64,000 bases of DNA, from the NCBI RefSeq assembly GCF_006438915.1, contig NZ_RCZE01000003.1, positions 377,070 to 441,069 of the forward strand. The letters are read 5' to 3'. The DNA is from Pseudomonas arsenicoxydans (lineage in GTDB: Bacteria; Pseudomonadota; Gammaproteobacteria; Pseudomonadales; Pseudomonadaceae). Positions 51,399 to 58,899 of the stretch are shown piece by piece. Numbering within the stretch: position 1 is the first letter of the stretch; the number at the start of each line of letters is the position of its first letter. Position numbers and translations under genes: made by a program. The notes beneath the pieces are model-generated. The model did not search any database. It worked only from the letters and a program-made list of their open reading frames with translations, and was not told where the DNA came from.

Positions 51399-51493
51399 CT
51401 TCGCGAGCAAGCCCGCTCCCACATTGGATCGTCAGCGAACACAGGATTTTCGTTCGCCGCAGATCAAATGTGGGAGCGGGCTTGCTCGCGAAG
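51399..51493. repeat. REP pair (family A)
   Basis: TTCGCGAGCAAGCCCGCTCC faces GGGAGCGGGCTTGCTCGCGA, in inward-to-outward order opposite to most other pairs here, between convergent genes. Confidence 0.87.
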
Positions 51494-51505
51494 CGGTATC
51501 CCCGA

Positions 51506-52315
51506 TTACTGTTGCTGAACGGAGATAACCGGCATCGGTGTCGGCGACACAAACACCTTTGCATGCATCTGCTCGCACCCGCCGCCCCGGCGCATCCCGC
51601 GTACCGGGCAGGCATCCAGGTAATCCAGGCCTACCGCCAGTTTCAAATGCCGCTCAGGCCGGGCCAATTCATTGGTCACATCGAAGCTGTACCACGCATC
51701 ATCGAGCCACGCTTCCGCCCAGGCGTGACTGGCCAGGTGTTCGCTGTTCTCACTGTATAGATAACCCGACACATAACGCGACGGAATGCCCAGGCTACGC
51801 GCGCAGGCGAGAAACGCATGAGTATGGTCCTGACAGACGCCAGAACGGCCGGCGAAGGCCTGAGCCGCGCTGGTGTCGACTTCGGTTGAGCCCGGTGTGT
51901 AGGTCATGTGCTGGTTCAAGCCATGCATCAAGTCGATCAGCGCGGTGCGATCCCGGCGTGTCTTGCATTCTTTTTGCGCGAACGCTCGCAAGGCTTCGTC
52001 GGCCTCGGTCAGTCGGGTGAAACGCAGGAACGGCAGCGCCGACTGGCTCTCATGCTCGGCTTCGCGCAGTTCATCGATATCCACCTGACCACGGGCGCCG
52101 ATGATGATCGCCTCGTGCGGCTCGTCCATGGTCAGCACGTGCAGGATGTTGCCGAATGGATCGAGTTGCGCGCGCACCGGGCGCGGCAGGTCGAGTTGCC
52201 AGCTGAGCACGTGCTGGCGCTCGCTGTCGTGGGGTGTCAGTCGCAGGTACTGGATGCTCGCCCGCACCTGATCTTCATAGTGATAGGTGGTTTCGTGGCT
52301 AATGGAAAGTCTCAT
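51506..52315 (-). CDS. Transglutaminase-like cysteine protease family protein
   Basis: A 269-residue protein with the bacterial transglutaminase-like N-terminal domain (SISHETTYHYEDQVRASIQY) and a catalytic core: Cys in GVCQDHTHAFLACARSLG (near residue 160), His in SHAWAEAWL and Asp in SFDVTNE. The family cleaves or ligates amide bonds. It is the last gene of a three-gene operon and overlaps the alpha-E gene by 4 bases. Such proteins are predicted to process peptide-like products made by the ATP-grasp partner. Confidence 0.9.
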   Translation of the reverse strand: MRLSISHETTYHYEDQVRASIQYLRLTPHDSERQHVLSWQLDLPRPVRAQLDPFGNILHVLTMDEPHEAIIIGARGQVDIDELREAEHESQSALPFLRFTRLTEADEALRAFAQKECKTRRDRTALIDLMHGLNQHMTYTPGSTEVDTSAAQAFAGRSGVCQDHTHAFLACARSLGIPSRYVSGYLYSENSEHLASHAWAEAWLDDAWYSFDVTNELARPERHLKLAVGLDYLDACPVRGMRRGGGCEQMHAKVFVSPTPMPVISVQQQ

Positions 52316-53262
52316 GCAGCCTCCAGGTAAGAACTGTGAATGGCGTTGCCCAACTGGCGCACCAGCGGGATGAATTCGGTCAGCCAGGCATGCAGGCCTT
52401 CCTCGATAATTTCGTTAATACCGGTGTAGCGCAGGCGCGAATCCATTTCTGCCGCCAAGCGTTGCGCGGGGCGGCCGTTGGCGCCGGGCAGGCTGGCGAG
52501 GATCTGGTCGATTTCTTCAGTGCAGGCGCGCAGGGAGCGCGGCACATCGGCCCGCAGCAACAACAATTCGGCCACCTGACGGGCACCGGGCGCATCGCGG
52601 TAGATCTCGGTGTAAGCCTCGAACGAGGACAAGGCGCGCAGCAGCGCACTCCACTGGTAGTACGCGTGAGCCGTGCCATCGCTGACCGCTTCGGCTTGAT
52701 CACCGGCCATTTCGTAGCGCGCGTCGAGCAGGCGCAACGTGTTGTCCGCCCTTTCGATAAACGTCCCCAGACGAATGAAGCGGAACGCATCGTTACGCAT
52801 GATGGTGCCGTAGGACGCGCCCCGGAACAGGTGGGAACGTTCCTTGATCCACTCACAAAAGCGGCTCATGCCGTAGCGGCTCAAGCCCTGTTCGGCGATC
52901 CCGCGAATTTCCAGCCAGGTGGCGTTGATGTTTTCCCACATGTCCGCAGTGATTCGCCCACGCACCGCATGGGCACTGGCTCGCGCCGAACCGAGGCAGC
53001 TGTAGATGCTCGCCGGGTTGGCCGCATCGAGGGCGAAGAAATGCAGCAGCCGTTCGGCATGCAACTCGCCGTGGCGCTCCAGGTAATCGTCCAGGGTGCC
53101 GGTGATCAGCAGCGGCATGGCAAGTTCGTGCAGACCGTCACCGCGACCATCCTGTGGCATCAACGACAGCGAATAACTGATGTCGAGCATCCGTGCGAGG
53201 TTTTCCGCCCGCTCCAGGTAACGCGACATCCAATACAAATCCGAGGCAGTTCTACTTAACAT
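52312..53262 (-). CDS. Alpha-E domain protein
   Basis: A 316-residue all-alpha protein of the alpha-E family (PF04168). It starts with the signature LSRTASDLYWMSRYLERAEN and contains FEAYTEIYRDAPGARQVAEL. The family is found almost only next to circularly permuted ATP-grasp and transglutaminase genes, as here, and its biochemical role is unknown. It lies 12 bases after the ATP-grasp gene and overlaps the transglutaminase start. Confidence 0.92.
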   Translation of the reverse strand: MLSRTASDLYWMSRYLERAENLARMLDISYSLSLMPQDGRGDGLHELAMPLLITGTLDDYLERHGELHAERLLHFFALDAANPASIYSCLGSARASAHAVRGRITADMWENINATWLEIRGIAEQGLSRYGMSRFCEWIKERSHLFRGASYGTIMRNDAFRFIRLGTFIERADNTLRLLDARYEMAGDQAEAVSDGTAHAYYQWSALLRALSSFEAYTEIYRDAPGARQVAELLLLRADVPRSLRACTEEIDQILASLPGANGRPAQRLAAEMDSRLRYTGINEIIEEGLHAWLTEFIPLVRQLGNAIHSSYLEAA

Positions 53263-53274
53263 GGCAGGCTTCCT

Positions 53275-54684
53275 TCAATCCTCGACCACCCAGGTGTCCT
53301 TGGTTCCGCCACCCTGGGAGGAATTCACCACCAGGGAGCCTTCGCGCAAAGCAACACGGGTCAAACCGCCGGGCACGACCCGGGTTTCGCGGCCAGACAA
53401 AACAAACGGACGCAGGTCGATGTGGCGTGGCGCAATGCCGTTTTCGACAAAGGTCGGACAGGTCGACAGGGACAACGTCGGTTGCGCGATGTACGCGTGG
53501 GGCTTGGCTTTGATCCGTGCGCGGAACGACTCGATTTCCGCCGCCGTCGCCGCCGGCCCCACCAGCATTCCGTAACCGCCGGAGCCCTGGGTTTCCTTGA
53601 CCACCAGGTCCGGAAGATTGGCCAGCACGTGGGACAGCTCGGAGGGATTGCGGCACTGGAACGTCGGCACGTTCTTCAGGATCGGTTCTTCGTCGAGGTA
53701 AAAACGGATCATGTCGGTGACAAACGGATACACCGACTTGTCGTCCGCCACCCCGGTGCCGATGGCGTTCGCCAGCACGACGTTGCCGGAACGGTACGAC
53801 GACAGGAGTCCCGGAACGCCCAGCATGGAATCCGGATTGAACGCCAGCGGATCGAGGAACGCGTCGTCGAGGCGACGGTAGATCACGTCGACGGCTTTCG
53901 GCCCGTCCGTGGTGCGCATGAACACCTTGTCATCGCGCACGAAAAGGTCGGCGCCCTCCACCAGTTCAACCCCCATCTCCCGCGCCAGAAAGGCATGCTC
54001 GAAAAACGCACTGTTGAAGCGGCCCGGCGTCAGCACCACCACGCTCGGATTATCGATAGGGCTGGAGCTTTTCAGGGTATCCAGAAGCAAATTCGGATAG
54101 TGATCGATGGGTGCAATACGTTGCGCCGCGAACAGTTCGGGGAACAGGCGCATCATCATCTTGCGGTCTTCGAGCATGTAGCTGACGCCGCTCGGTGTGC
54201 GCAGGTTGTCTTCGAGCACGTAGTACGTGCCGTCACCGTCGCGCACCAGATCGACGCCAGAGATGTGCGAATAGATATCCCGGTGCAGATCCAGCCCTTG
54301 CATCGCCAACTGGTATTGCTCGTTGGCCAGCACTTGCTCGGCCGGGATGATGCCGGCCTTGATGATGCGCTGCTCGTGATAGAGGTCGGCAAGGAACATG
54401 TTCAATGCCTTGACCCGCTGAATGCAGCCGCGTTCTACAACCCGCCATTCGCTGGCAGGAATACTGCGGGGGATGGTGTCGAAGGGAATCAGGCGCTCTG
54501 TCCCCTGCTCGTCCCCATAGAGCGTGAAGGTTATCCCGGCGCGATGAAACAACAGATCGGCCTCGCGTCGCCGTTGTGCCAAAAGCTCGTCAGGCGTTTC
54601 GGCCAGCCAACGGGCAAACTCCCGATAATGCGGGCGGACCTGGCCGCCGGCATCGTACATTTCATCAAAATAGGTGCGGATCAT
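53275..54684 (-). CDS. Circularly permuted type 2 ATP-grasp protein
   Basis: A 469-residue protein of the DUF404/DUF407 group, an ATP-grasp domain with permuted strands. Seen: YEVLEDN-like TYYVLEDNLRTPSGVSYMLE (near residue 160), IGTGVADDKSVYPFVTDMI, VVKETQGSGGYGMLVGP and the C-terminal RPFVLSGRE. Peptide-bond formation on an unknown substrate is predicted for the family. It is the first gene of the ATP-grasp / alpha-E / transglutaminase operon. Confidence 0.92.
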   Translation of the reverse strand: MIRTYFDEMYDAGGQVRPHYREFARWLAETPDELLAQRRREADLLFHRAGITFTLYGDEQGTERLIPFDTIPRSIPASEWRVVERGCIQRVKALNMFLADLYHEQRIIKAGIIPAEQVLANEQYQLAMQGLDLHRDIYSHISGVDLVRDGDGTYYVLEDNLRTPSGVSYMLEDRKMMMRLFPELFAAQRIAPIDHYPNLLLDTLKSSSPIDNPSVVVLTPGRFNSAFFEHAFLAREMGVELVEGADLFVRDDKVFMRTTDGPKAVDVIYRRLDDAFLDPLAFNPDSMLGVPGLLSSYRSGNVVLANAIGTGVADDKSVYPFVTDMIRFYLDEEPILKNVPTFQCRNPSELSHVLANLPDLVVKETQGSGGYGMLVGPAATAAEIESFRARIKAKPHAYIAQPTLSLSTCPTFVENGIAPRHIDLRPFVLSGRETRVVPGGLTRVALREGSLVVNSSQGGGTKDTWVVED

Positions 54685-55079
54685 GCCGTACTCCTTGTCA
54701 CCCGGACATCTAGGCTTCGCAAGGCCCGTGCCATCGGCAGAAACGCTTTGATATCAATCGGTTGGATAATCGCCCCGTTTGCACCGCACCATTCCTGTGC
54801 AGCAAACGCCCCAACCTGACAGCCCCCGCTTCATTGCAAGGCGACGTTGTCGCCTATCACCAGCATAGTCAGAGTTGATTTCACTGCCCGGCCGCCGGTG
54901 CGGATAATCCGCGCATTCGCTGGAAAAACACCCCAGACTTCCCTTTAGCCGCCTGCTCAGGCGGTTTTTTTTGCGCCGGATTCTTGTTTCAGGGTTTTGC
55001 CGGACGGGTTTTACCGCCCCCACAAACTAAAACGGCCAACCCGAAGGCCAGCCGTTAGTGCGTGTCACTGTTCATAGGA
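54685..55079 (+). ncRNA. Intergenic region with a plus-strand terminator, candidate small RNA
   Basis: 395 bases between two leftward genes. It contains a strong plus-strand terminator (54949-54972) although no protein gene on the plus strand reads into it. That suggests a small RNA ending at about 54972 and starting somewhere in 54700-54900. The promoter is not identified, so the extent is a guess. Confidence 0.35.
54949..54972 (+). terminator. Plus-strand intrinsic terminator without an upstream gene
   Basis: CCGCCTG / CAGGCGG with a 2-base loop followed by eight Ts. The minus-strand reading has no T run, so it is directional. Confidence 0.85.
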
Positions 55080-55421
55080 TTATGCGAGTAGCCCTCGTAC
55101 CTCCTGCTTGACGCCCCATCCTTCGATGATGCCGCCCAGAGGCTCGACCACCGCCTCGAAGCCTTGCTCGAAATCGCCAATGTCATCGTAAGTGGCATAC
55201 ATGACTTTGCTCAGTTCGAGTGCCCAAGCGCCGTCGTCGCGCACACTGATTTGCGCATTCAGGGATTCGCCACGGTAATGACCTGCTGCTCTGCGGGCCC
55301 GCTCCTCGTCGGGAAAAATCGCGTAGAACTCGATGGGGTGGAATCTTGAAAAGTCGAAACCGCCTTCTTTCATGCGGCGCAGCACCGAGCTGCTGATGTC
55401 TTCTTGATAGGCTGTGCTCAT
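55080..55421 (-). CDS. RraB family ribonuclease E inhibitor
   Basis: A 113-residue protein of the RraB family (PF06877), with the typical RFHPIEFYAIFPDEERARRA motif and DDGAWALELSKVMYATYDDI. RraB binds RNase E and alters mRNA decay in E. coli; a similar role here is inferred. GGGGGA precedes the ATG at good spacing. Single gene. With the RraA-like gene at 6169-6660 the window holds both types of RNase E regulator homologue. Confidence 0.85.
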   Translation of the reverse strand: MSTAYQEDISSSVLRRMKEGGFDFSRFHPIEFYAIFPDEERARRAAGHYRGESLNAQISVRDDGAWALELSKVMYATYDDIGDFEQGFEAVVEPLGGIIEGWGVKQEVRGLLA

Positions 55422-55634
55422 GAAACGTCCCCCTCATAGTGATGGATAGACTTTCCGTATTCCCGGCACACGCAACCGAGTGGTGCGCGCGATGCGGCAA
55501 CCTCGTTGCCGGTGGGAAGCAAGCATGTAGCTGACAAGACCAGACCTTAGCGATCCGTTCGCTGATCTCGATTGCAGAGTAGCCTCAAGAGAGAGCCGCT
55601 GCCAAGGCCTGGATGAGAGTAAGACAGGAGAGGT

Positions 55635-55868
55635 TCAGATTGGCGTGATGCCAAGGATTTGTATGCTGTTCTGGGCTTTGAGACTTTTGACGCTCGCATC
55701 GGAAGTTCGCCCTTCCAGATCGTTCAGATCCAGTTCGGCGGCGACAGGCAGGAGTCGGGCCTTGATGAGTTTGGCGGCGTGCTCGTTGTCCGGGCATTCG
55801 TCGCACTCAAAGACTTCATCGACTGTTTCACCGTGATCATCCACGAAAGTGATTTTCCACTTTTGCAT
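55635..55868 (-). CDS. Small hypothetical protein
   Basis: A 77-residue protein (QKWKITFVDDHGETVDEVFE at the start) with a CDECPDNEHAAKLI segment, acidic overall, no signal peptide. GAGGAGG lies 6 bases before the ATG at 55868, a very strong ribosome site. The open frame continues 66 codons upstream, but that part is translated REP DNA (GLLAKAVVES, SRASPLPQG) and is not part of the gene. Family not recognised. Confidence 0.72.
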   Translation of the reverse strand: MQKWKITFVDDHGETVDEVFECDECPDNEHAAKLIKARLLPVAAELDLNDLEGRTSDASVKSLKAQNSIQILGITPI

Positions 55869-55977
55869 CAGTGCCTCCTCGATAAAGCCCATGGATGGGC
55901 TCACATGCATCTGGACTTTTGCGCTGACTGATCGTTCACACGAATTGCGGTGTTCTGACAGGAAAAACATGTCCCCT

Positions 55978-56069
55978 TGTGGGAGCGGGCTTGCTCGCGA
56001 AAGCGGTGGTTCAGTCAATATACATGTCGACTCAACCACCGCTTTCGCGAGCAAGCCCGCTCCCACATT
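55978..56069. repeat. REP pair (family A), extended near-perfect arms
   Basis: TTGTGGGAGCGGGCTTGCTC with CGCGAAAGCGGTGGTT pairs with AACCACCGCTTTCGCG and GAGCAAGCCCGCTCCCACA. The arms match over about 36 bases with a spacer of about 18, the longest hairpin in the window. Confidence 0.92.
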
Positions 56070-56086
56070 GGGGTTAGGTACAACCT

Positions 56087-56962
56087 TTAGTCGTTGCTTG
56101 GCTTGTTCACCGCTTGCAGCACGTATTGCGGCAAGGCGAAGGCGCCGATGTGAATCTCTGGATTGTAGTAGCGGGTAATGATGCCGCTGCCGGCGAAACG
56201 CTGTTGCAGGGTTTCACGGGACAGTTTGCGATAAGCGGTATTGGTCGCGCCCCAGGCAAACGTCATCGCGCCGCCGATGTAGGTCGGCACGGCCGCCTGA
56301 TAGAAGTGCCAGTCCGGGAACAGGCTGCGCAGACGCCCGGCGGTGGTTTTGACTTCTTCGATCTGCATGAACGGGGTGCCGTTCTGGGTAACCAGGATGC
56401 CGCCTTCGTTCAGGCAGCGACGGCAGGCCTGGTAGAAGTTTTCCGAGAACAGCACTTCGCCCGGACCGATCGGGTCGGTGGAGTCGGAAATGATCACGTC
56501 GAACTTTTCAGTGGTGGTAGCGACGAAACGCATGCCGTCGTCGATCACCAGGTTCAGGCGAGGATCATCGAACGCACCTTTGGAGTGGTTCGGCAGGTAT
56601 TCCTTGCACATGTCGACCACGGTGCCATCGATCTCGACCATGGTGATGTGTTCGATGCTGCGGTGCTTGGCCACTTCACGCAGCATGCCGCCGTCGCCGC
56701 CACCGATGATCAGCACGCGCTTGGCGCTGCCGTGCGCGAGGATCGGCACGTGGGTGAGCATTTCGTGGTAGATGAATTCGTCGGCTTCGGTGGTCTGGAT
56801 CACGCCGTCCAGCGCCATCACCCGGCCCATGCGCGGGTTTTCGAAAATCACCAGGTGCTGGTGTTCGGTGCGCACTTCGTGCAGCAGTTTTTCCATGCGA
56901 AAACGCTGGCCGTAGCCTTCGTACAGGGTTTCCAGGTATTCGCTGGTAGGGGTATTGCTCAT
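56087..56962 (-). CDS. speE: Spermidine synthase (polyamine aminopropyltransferase)
   Basis: A 291-residue SpeE. Seen: the N-terminal tetramerisation strand region ([18 protein letters not shown]), [14 protein letters not shown] (SAM-binding loop, near residue 88), [17 protein letters not shown] and [20 protein letters not shown] with the catalytic Asp. It adds an aminopropyl group from decarboxylated SAM to putrescine; the by-product methylthioadenosine feeds the salvage genes found near 61.5-63.4 kb. GGAG lies 8 bases before the ATG at 56962. Confidence 0.96.
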   Translation of the reverse strand: MSNTPTSEYLETLYEGYGQRFRMEKLLHEVRTEHQHLVIFENPRMGRVMALDGVIQTTEADEFIYHEMLTHVPILAHGSAKRVLIIGGGDGGMLREVAKHRSIEHITMVEIDGTVVDMCKEYLPNHSKGAFDDPRLNLVIDDGMRFVATTTEKFDVIISDSTDPIGPGEVLFSENFYQACRRCLNEGGILVTQNGTPFMQIEEVKTTAGRLRSLFPDWHFYQAAVPTYIGGAMTFAWGATNTAYRKLSRETLQQRFAGSGIITRYYNPEIHIGAFALPQYVLQAVNKPSND

Positions 56963-57109
56963 GGGAAGTGCTCCGATGAATGCGGGTGGCAACGGACGGT
57001 TACCCGCCCATGATGGCCAATCGAGCAGCTCGATTAACCAGGAAAGGCGCGCATTCTACGTCGCGGAAGATGACAGGTCGAACCTCACTTGATGAGTCGA
57101 CACAATCTC

Positions 57110-57190
57110 CTGTGAGAGCTGACGTGCCTGCGATGCGGTCTGTCAGGTAGACCGCGGCGATTCCATCGCGGGCAAGCCACGCTCCCACAG
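57110..57190. repeat. Degenerate REP pair
   Basis: CTGTGAGAGCTGACGTGCCT faces GCAAGCCACGCTCCCACAG; the right arm is well kept (CATCGCGGGCAAGC) while the left arm has several changes. Confidence 0.65.
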
Positions 57191-57216
57191 GTTCAGTGTC
57201 GGTTGTGCGAGCGCAC

Positions 57217-57408
57217 TCAGATCCGCACGTTGCCCCGTGGCCCGGCAATGGCCCAGATGATCAGACCCAACACCGGCAGGAACGCGATCAACAGCACCCA
57301 GAGGATTTTCATCCCGGTGGTGGCGCCACTTTTAAACACGTTGATGATGGCCCAGATATCCAGCACGAAAATGATCAAGGCGACCAGGCTGTTGAACGTA
57401 GAACCCAT
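57217..57408 (-). CDS. PLDc_N domain small membrane protein
   Basis: A 63-residue protein with two membrane segments (LVALIIFVLDIWAIINVFKS and LWVLLIAFLPVLGLIIWAIA) ending GPRG. This is the PLDc_N (phospholipase D nuclease N-terminal) domain found alone as small inner membrane proteins. Role unknown. GGGAGCGTCACC precedes the ATG. Confidence 0.85.
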   Translation of the reverse strand: MGSTFNSLVALIIFVLDIWAIINVFKSGATTGMKILWVLLIAFLPVLGLIIWAIAGPRGNVRI

Positions 57409-57472
57409 GGTGACGCTCCCTAAGAGTGATGTGCACCTTTAGGATAGCCGGGCCTTGGGAGGGTTCCGCTTT

Positions 57473-58003
57473 TTAAACGTGAATCGCAATCTTCAGCGCT
57501 TCCAGCGATGGCGCAGCGCTGATGCCGACTTCGGCGCACAGCTCCAGCACGCGCGGCACGTCGTTGCCGTAGACCAGCACCACTTGCAGCTCGTCGTCGA
57601 GCAACTGGCTGAAGTTCATCAGCGTGTAACCGCCGTTTTCCTTGTTCATGCTGCCCATTTGCACCTGAATGCGGTTGAGCGCGGTCAGGGCTTCGGTCTT
57701 GGCCAATTGCTTGGGTTTGATATTGAAATCAACGCCTGGGCCGAACGAGGCGACGATTTGGGCGAACAGGTCCATGTAGGTGTCGGCCTGGAACAGCACC
57801 GTCTCCGGCAGACTGCCGACCACCACCCATTCACCCAACGGGATCGGAAACGTGTCGTCGAAGTTGATATCCGGGTTGGCCGTCAGGAAAGCCTGAGGAT
57901 TAGCGTAAGCCTGAGCCGCTTCGTCAGCGACTTTGAGGATTTCGTCATCGCTCATGCACCCGGAGCTGATTTTGCTGATGAGTTCGACGAGTGCGGCTTT
58001 CAT
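57473..58003 (-). CDS. Hypothetical cytoplasmic protein
   Basis: A 176-residue soluble protein with no signal peptide. Segments such as FPIPLGEWVVVGSLPETVLF and MNFSQLLDDELQVVLVYGND look like a regular alpha/beta fold. I do not recognise the family with confidence. AGGA lies 8 bases before the ATG. It stands between the PLDc_N gene and a REP pair, probably on its own transcript. Confidence 0.75.
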   Translation of the reverse strand: MKAALVELISKISSGCMSDDEILKVADEAAQAYANPQAFLTANPDINFDDTFPIPLGEWVVVGSLPETVLFQADTYMDLFAQIVASFGPGVDFNIKPKQLAKTEALTALNRIQVQMGSMNKENGGYTLMNFSQLLDDELQVVLVYGNDVPRVLELCAEVGISAAPSLEALKIAIHV

Positions 58004-58120
58004 GAGGTGAATCCTGTAGCGAATGAATTTTGAGGGCGCGAAGGATAGCGCATTCGGAGGAAGTTACCGAGCAGGGTAAGACCTGTGGCCAAGTAGCAAT
58101 TTACCTGTGATGGAAAACCC

Positions 58121-58252
58121 TGTGGCGAGGGAGCTTGCTCCCGCTGGGCTGCGAAGCAGCCCCCAAAACAACCAGCGCGATCATTTAGACAGACCGAATG
58201 CGCCGGTTTACGACTGCTACGCAGCCGAGCGGGAGCAAGCTCCCTCGCCACA
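58121..58252. repeat. REP pair (family B)
   Basis: TGTGGCGAGGGAGCTTGCTC faces GAGCAAGCTCCCTCGCCACA across about 92 bases; the spacer contains ACGACTGCTACGCAGCCGAG, as in the element at 45614-45735. Confidence 0.9.
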
Positions 58253-58284
58253 AAAAAACTTTCACCCACAACCCGCTGAACGGA

Positions 58285-58803
58285 TCAGCCGAGCAGTTTT
58301 TCCAGCTGGGCGGTGGTGTCAACGGCGCCCATGGTTTTCGCGGCATCGAGGGCCGACACGCCGTTGGCGTCCTTGGCTTTCGGATCGGCGCCTTTGCTGA
58401 TCAGGTAGTCGACGATTTCGACGCGGTTGAACATCGCCGCCATCATCAGCGCAGTACGGCCATCAAACGATGAGCCTTCCGCTTGCGCGCCGCCCTCGAC
58501 CAAGGCCTTGACCACCGCCAGGTCGCCCTTGAACGCGGCACCGGCAATCGGGCTTTGGCCGTTGTCGTTGCGGATTTCCGGATCGGCCTTGTGTTCGAGC
58601 AGGACTTTCACGGTGTCCACGTGGCCGTGGTAGGCGGCCAGCATCAGCAAGGTGTCGCCCTTGTGGTTACGCAGGTTGGGCGGCAGGCCTTTGGTCAGCA
58701 GCGCAGCCATCATGGCCGCATCGCCCTCGCGCGCCTTGTTGAATACCTGTTCGGCAAATTCAGCGGCTTCTTCGGGGGTCATCTGGCGGCTTTGGTCTGA
58801 CAT
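58285..58803 (-). CDS. Ankyrin repeat protein
   Basis: A 172-residue protein with about four ankyrin repeats between residues 30 and 165 (GDTLLMLAAYHGHVDTVKVL, GQSPIAGAAFKGDLAVVKAL, GRTALMMAAMFNRVEIVDYL, GVSALDAAKTMGAVDTTAQL). An N-terminal helix (QMTPEEAAEFAEQVFNKARE) precedes them. There is no signal peptide, so it should act in the cytoplasm as a binding protein. In some pseudomonads similar proteins pair with catalase, but no catalase gene is adjacent. GGGAGCC precedes the ATG. Confidence 0.9.
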   Translation of the reverse strand: MSDQSRQMTPEEAAEFAEQVFNKAREGDAAMMAALLTKGLPPNLRNHKGDTLLMLAAYHGHVDTVKVLLEHKADPEIRNDNGQSPIAGAAFKGDLAVVKALVEGGAQAEGSSFDGRTALMMAAMFNRVEIVDYLISKGADPKAKDANGVSALDAAKTMGAVDTTAQLEKLLG

Positions 58804-58899
58804 CGGGGGCTCCCTGTTCGGTTATTCGCAAAGCCGACAGTTTCCCGAGCAGCCCCCGTGCTGTCACTTGTTTTTTCTCAAGGGCCGCCATAGGCACAT

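Noticed and set aside
55869..56066. N-terminal 66-codon extension of the small protein at 55635-55868
   Set aside because: It translates a REP pair (GLLAKAVVES, SRASPLPQG), and the strong GAGGAGG site lies at the inner ATG.
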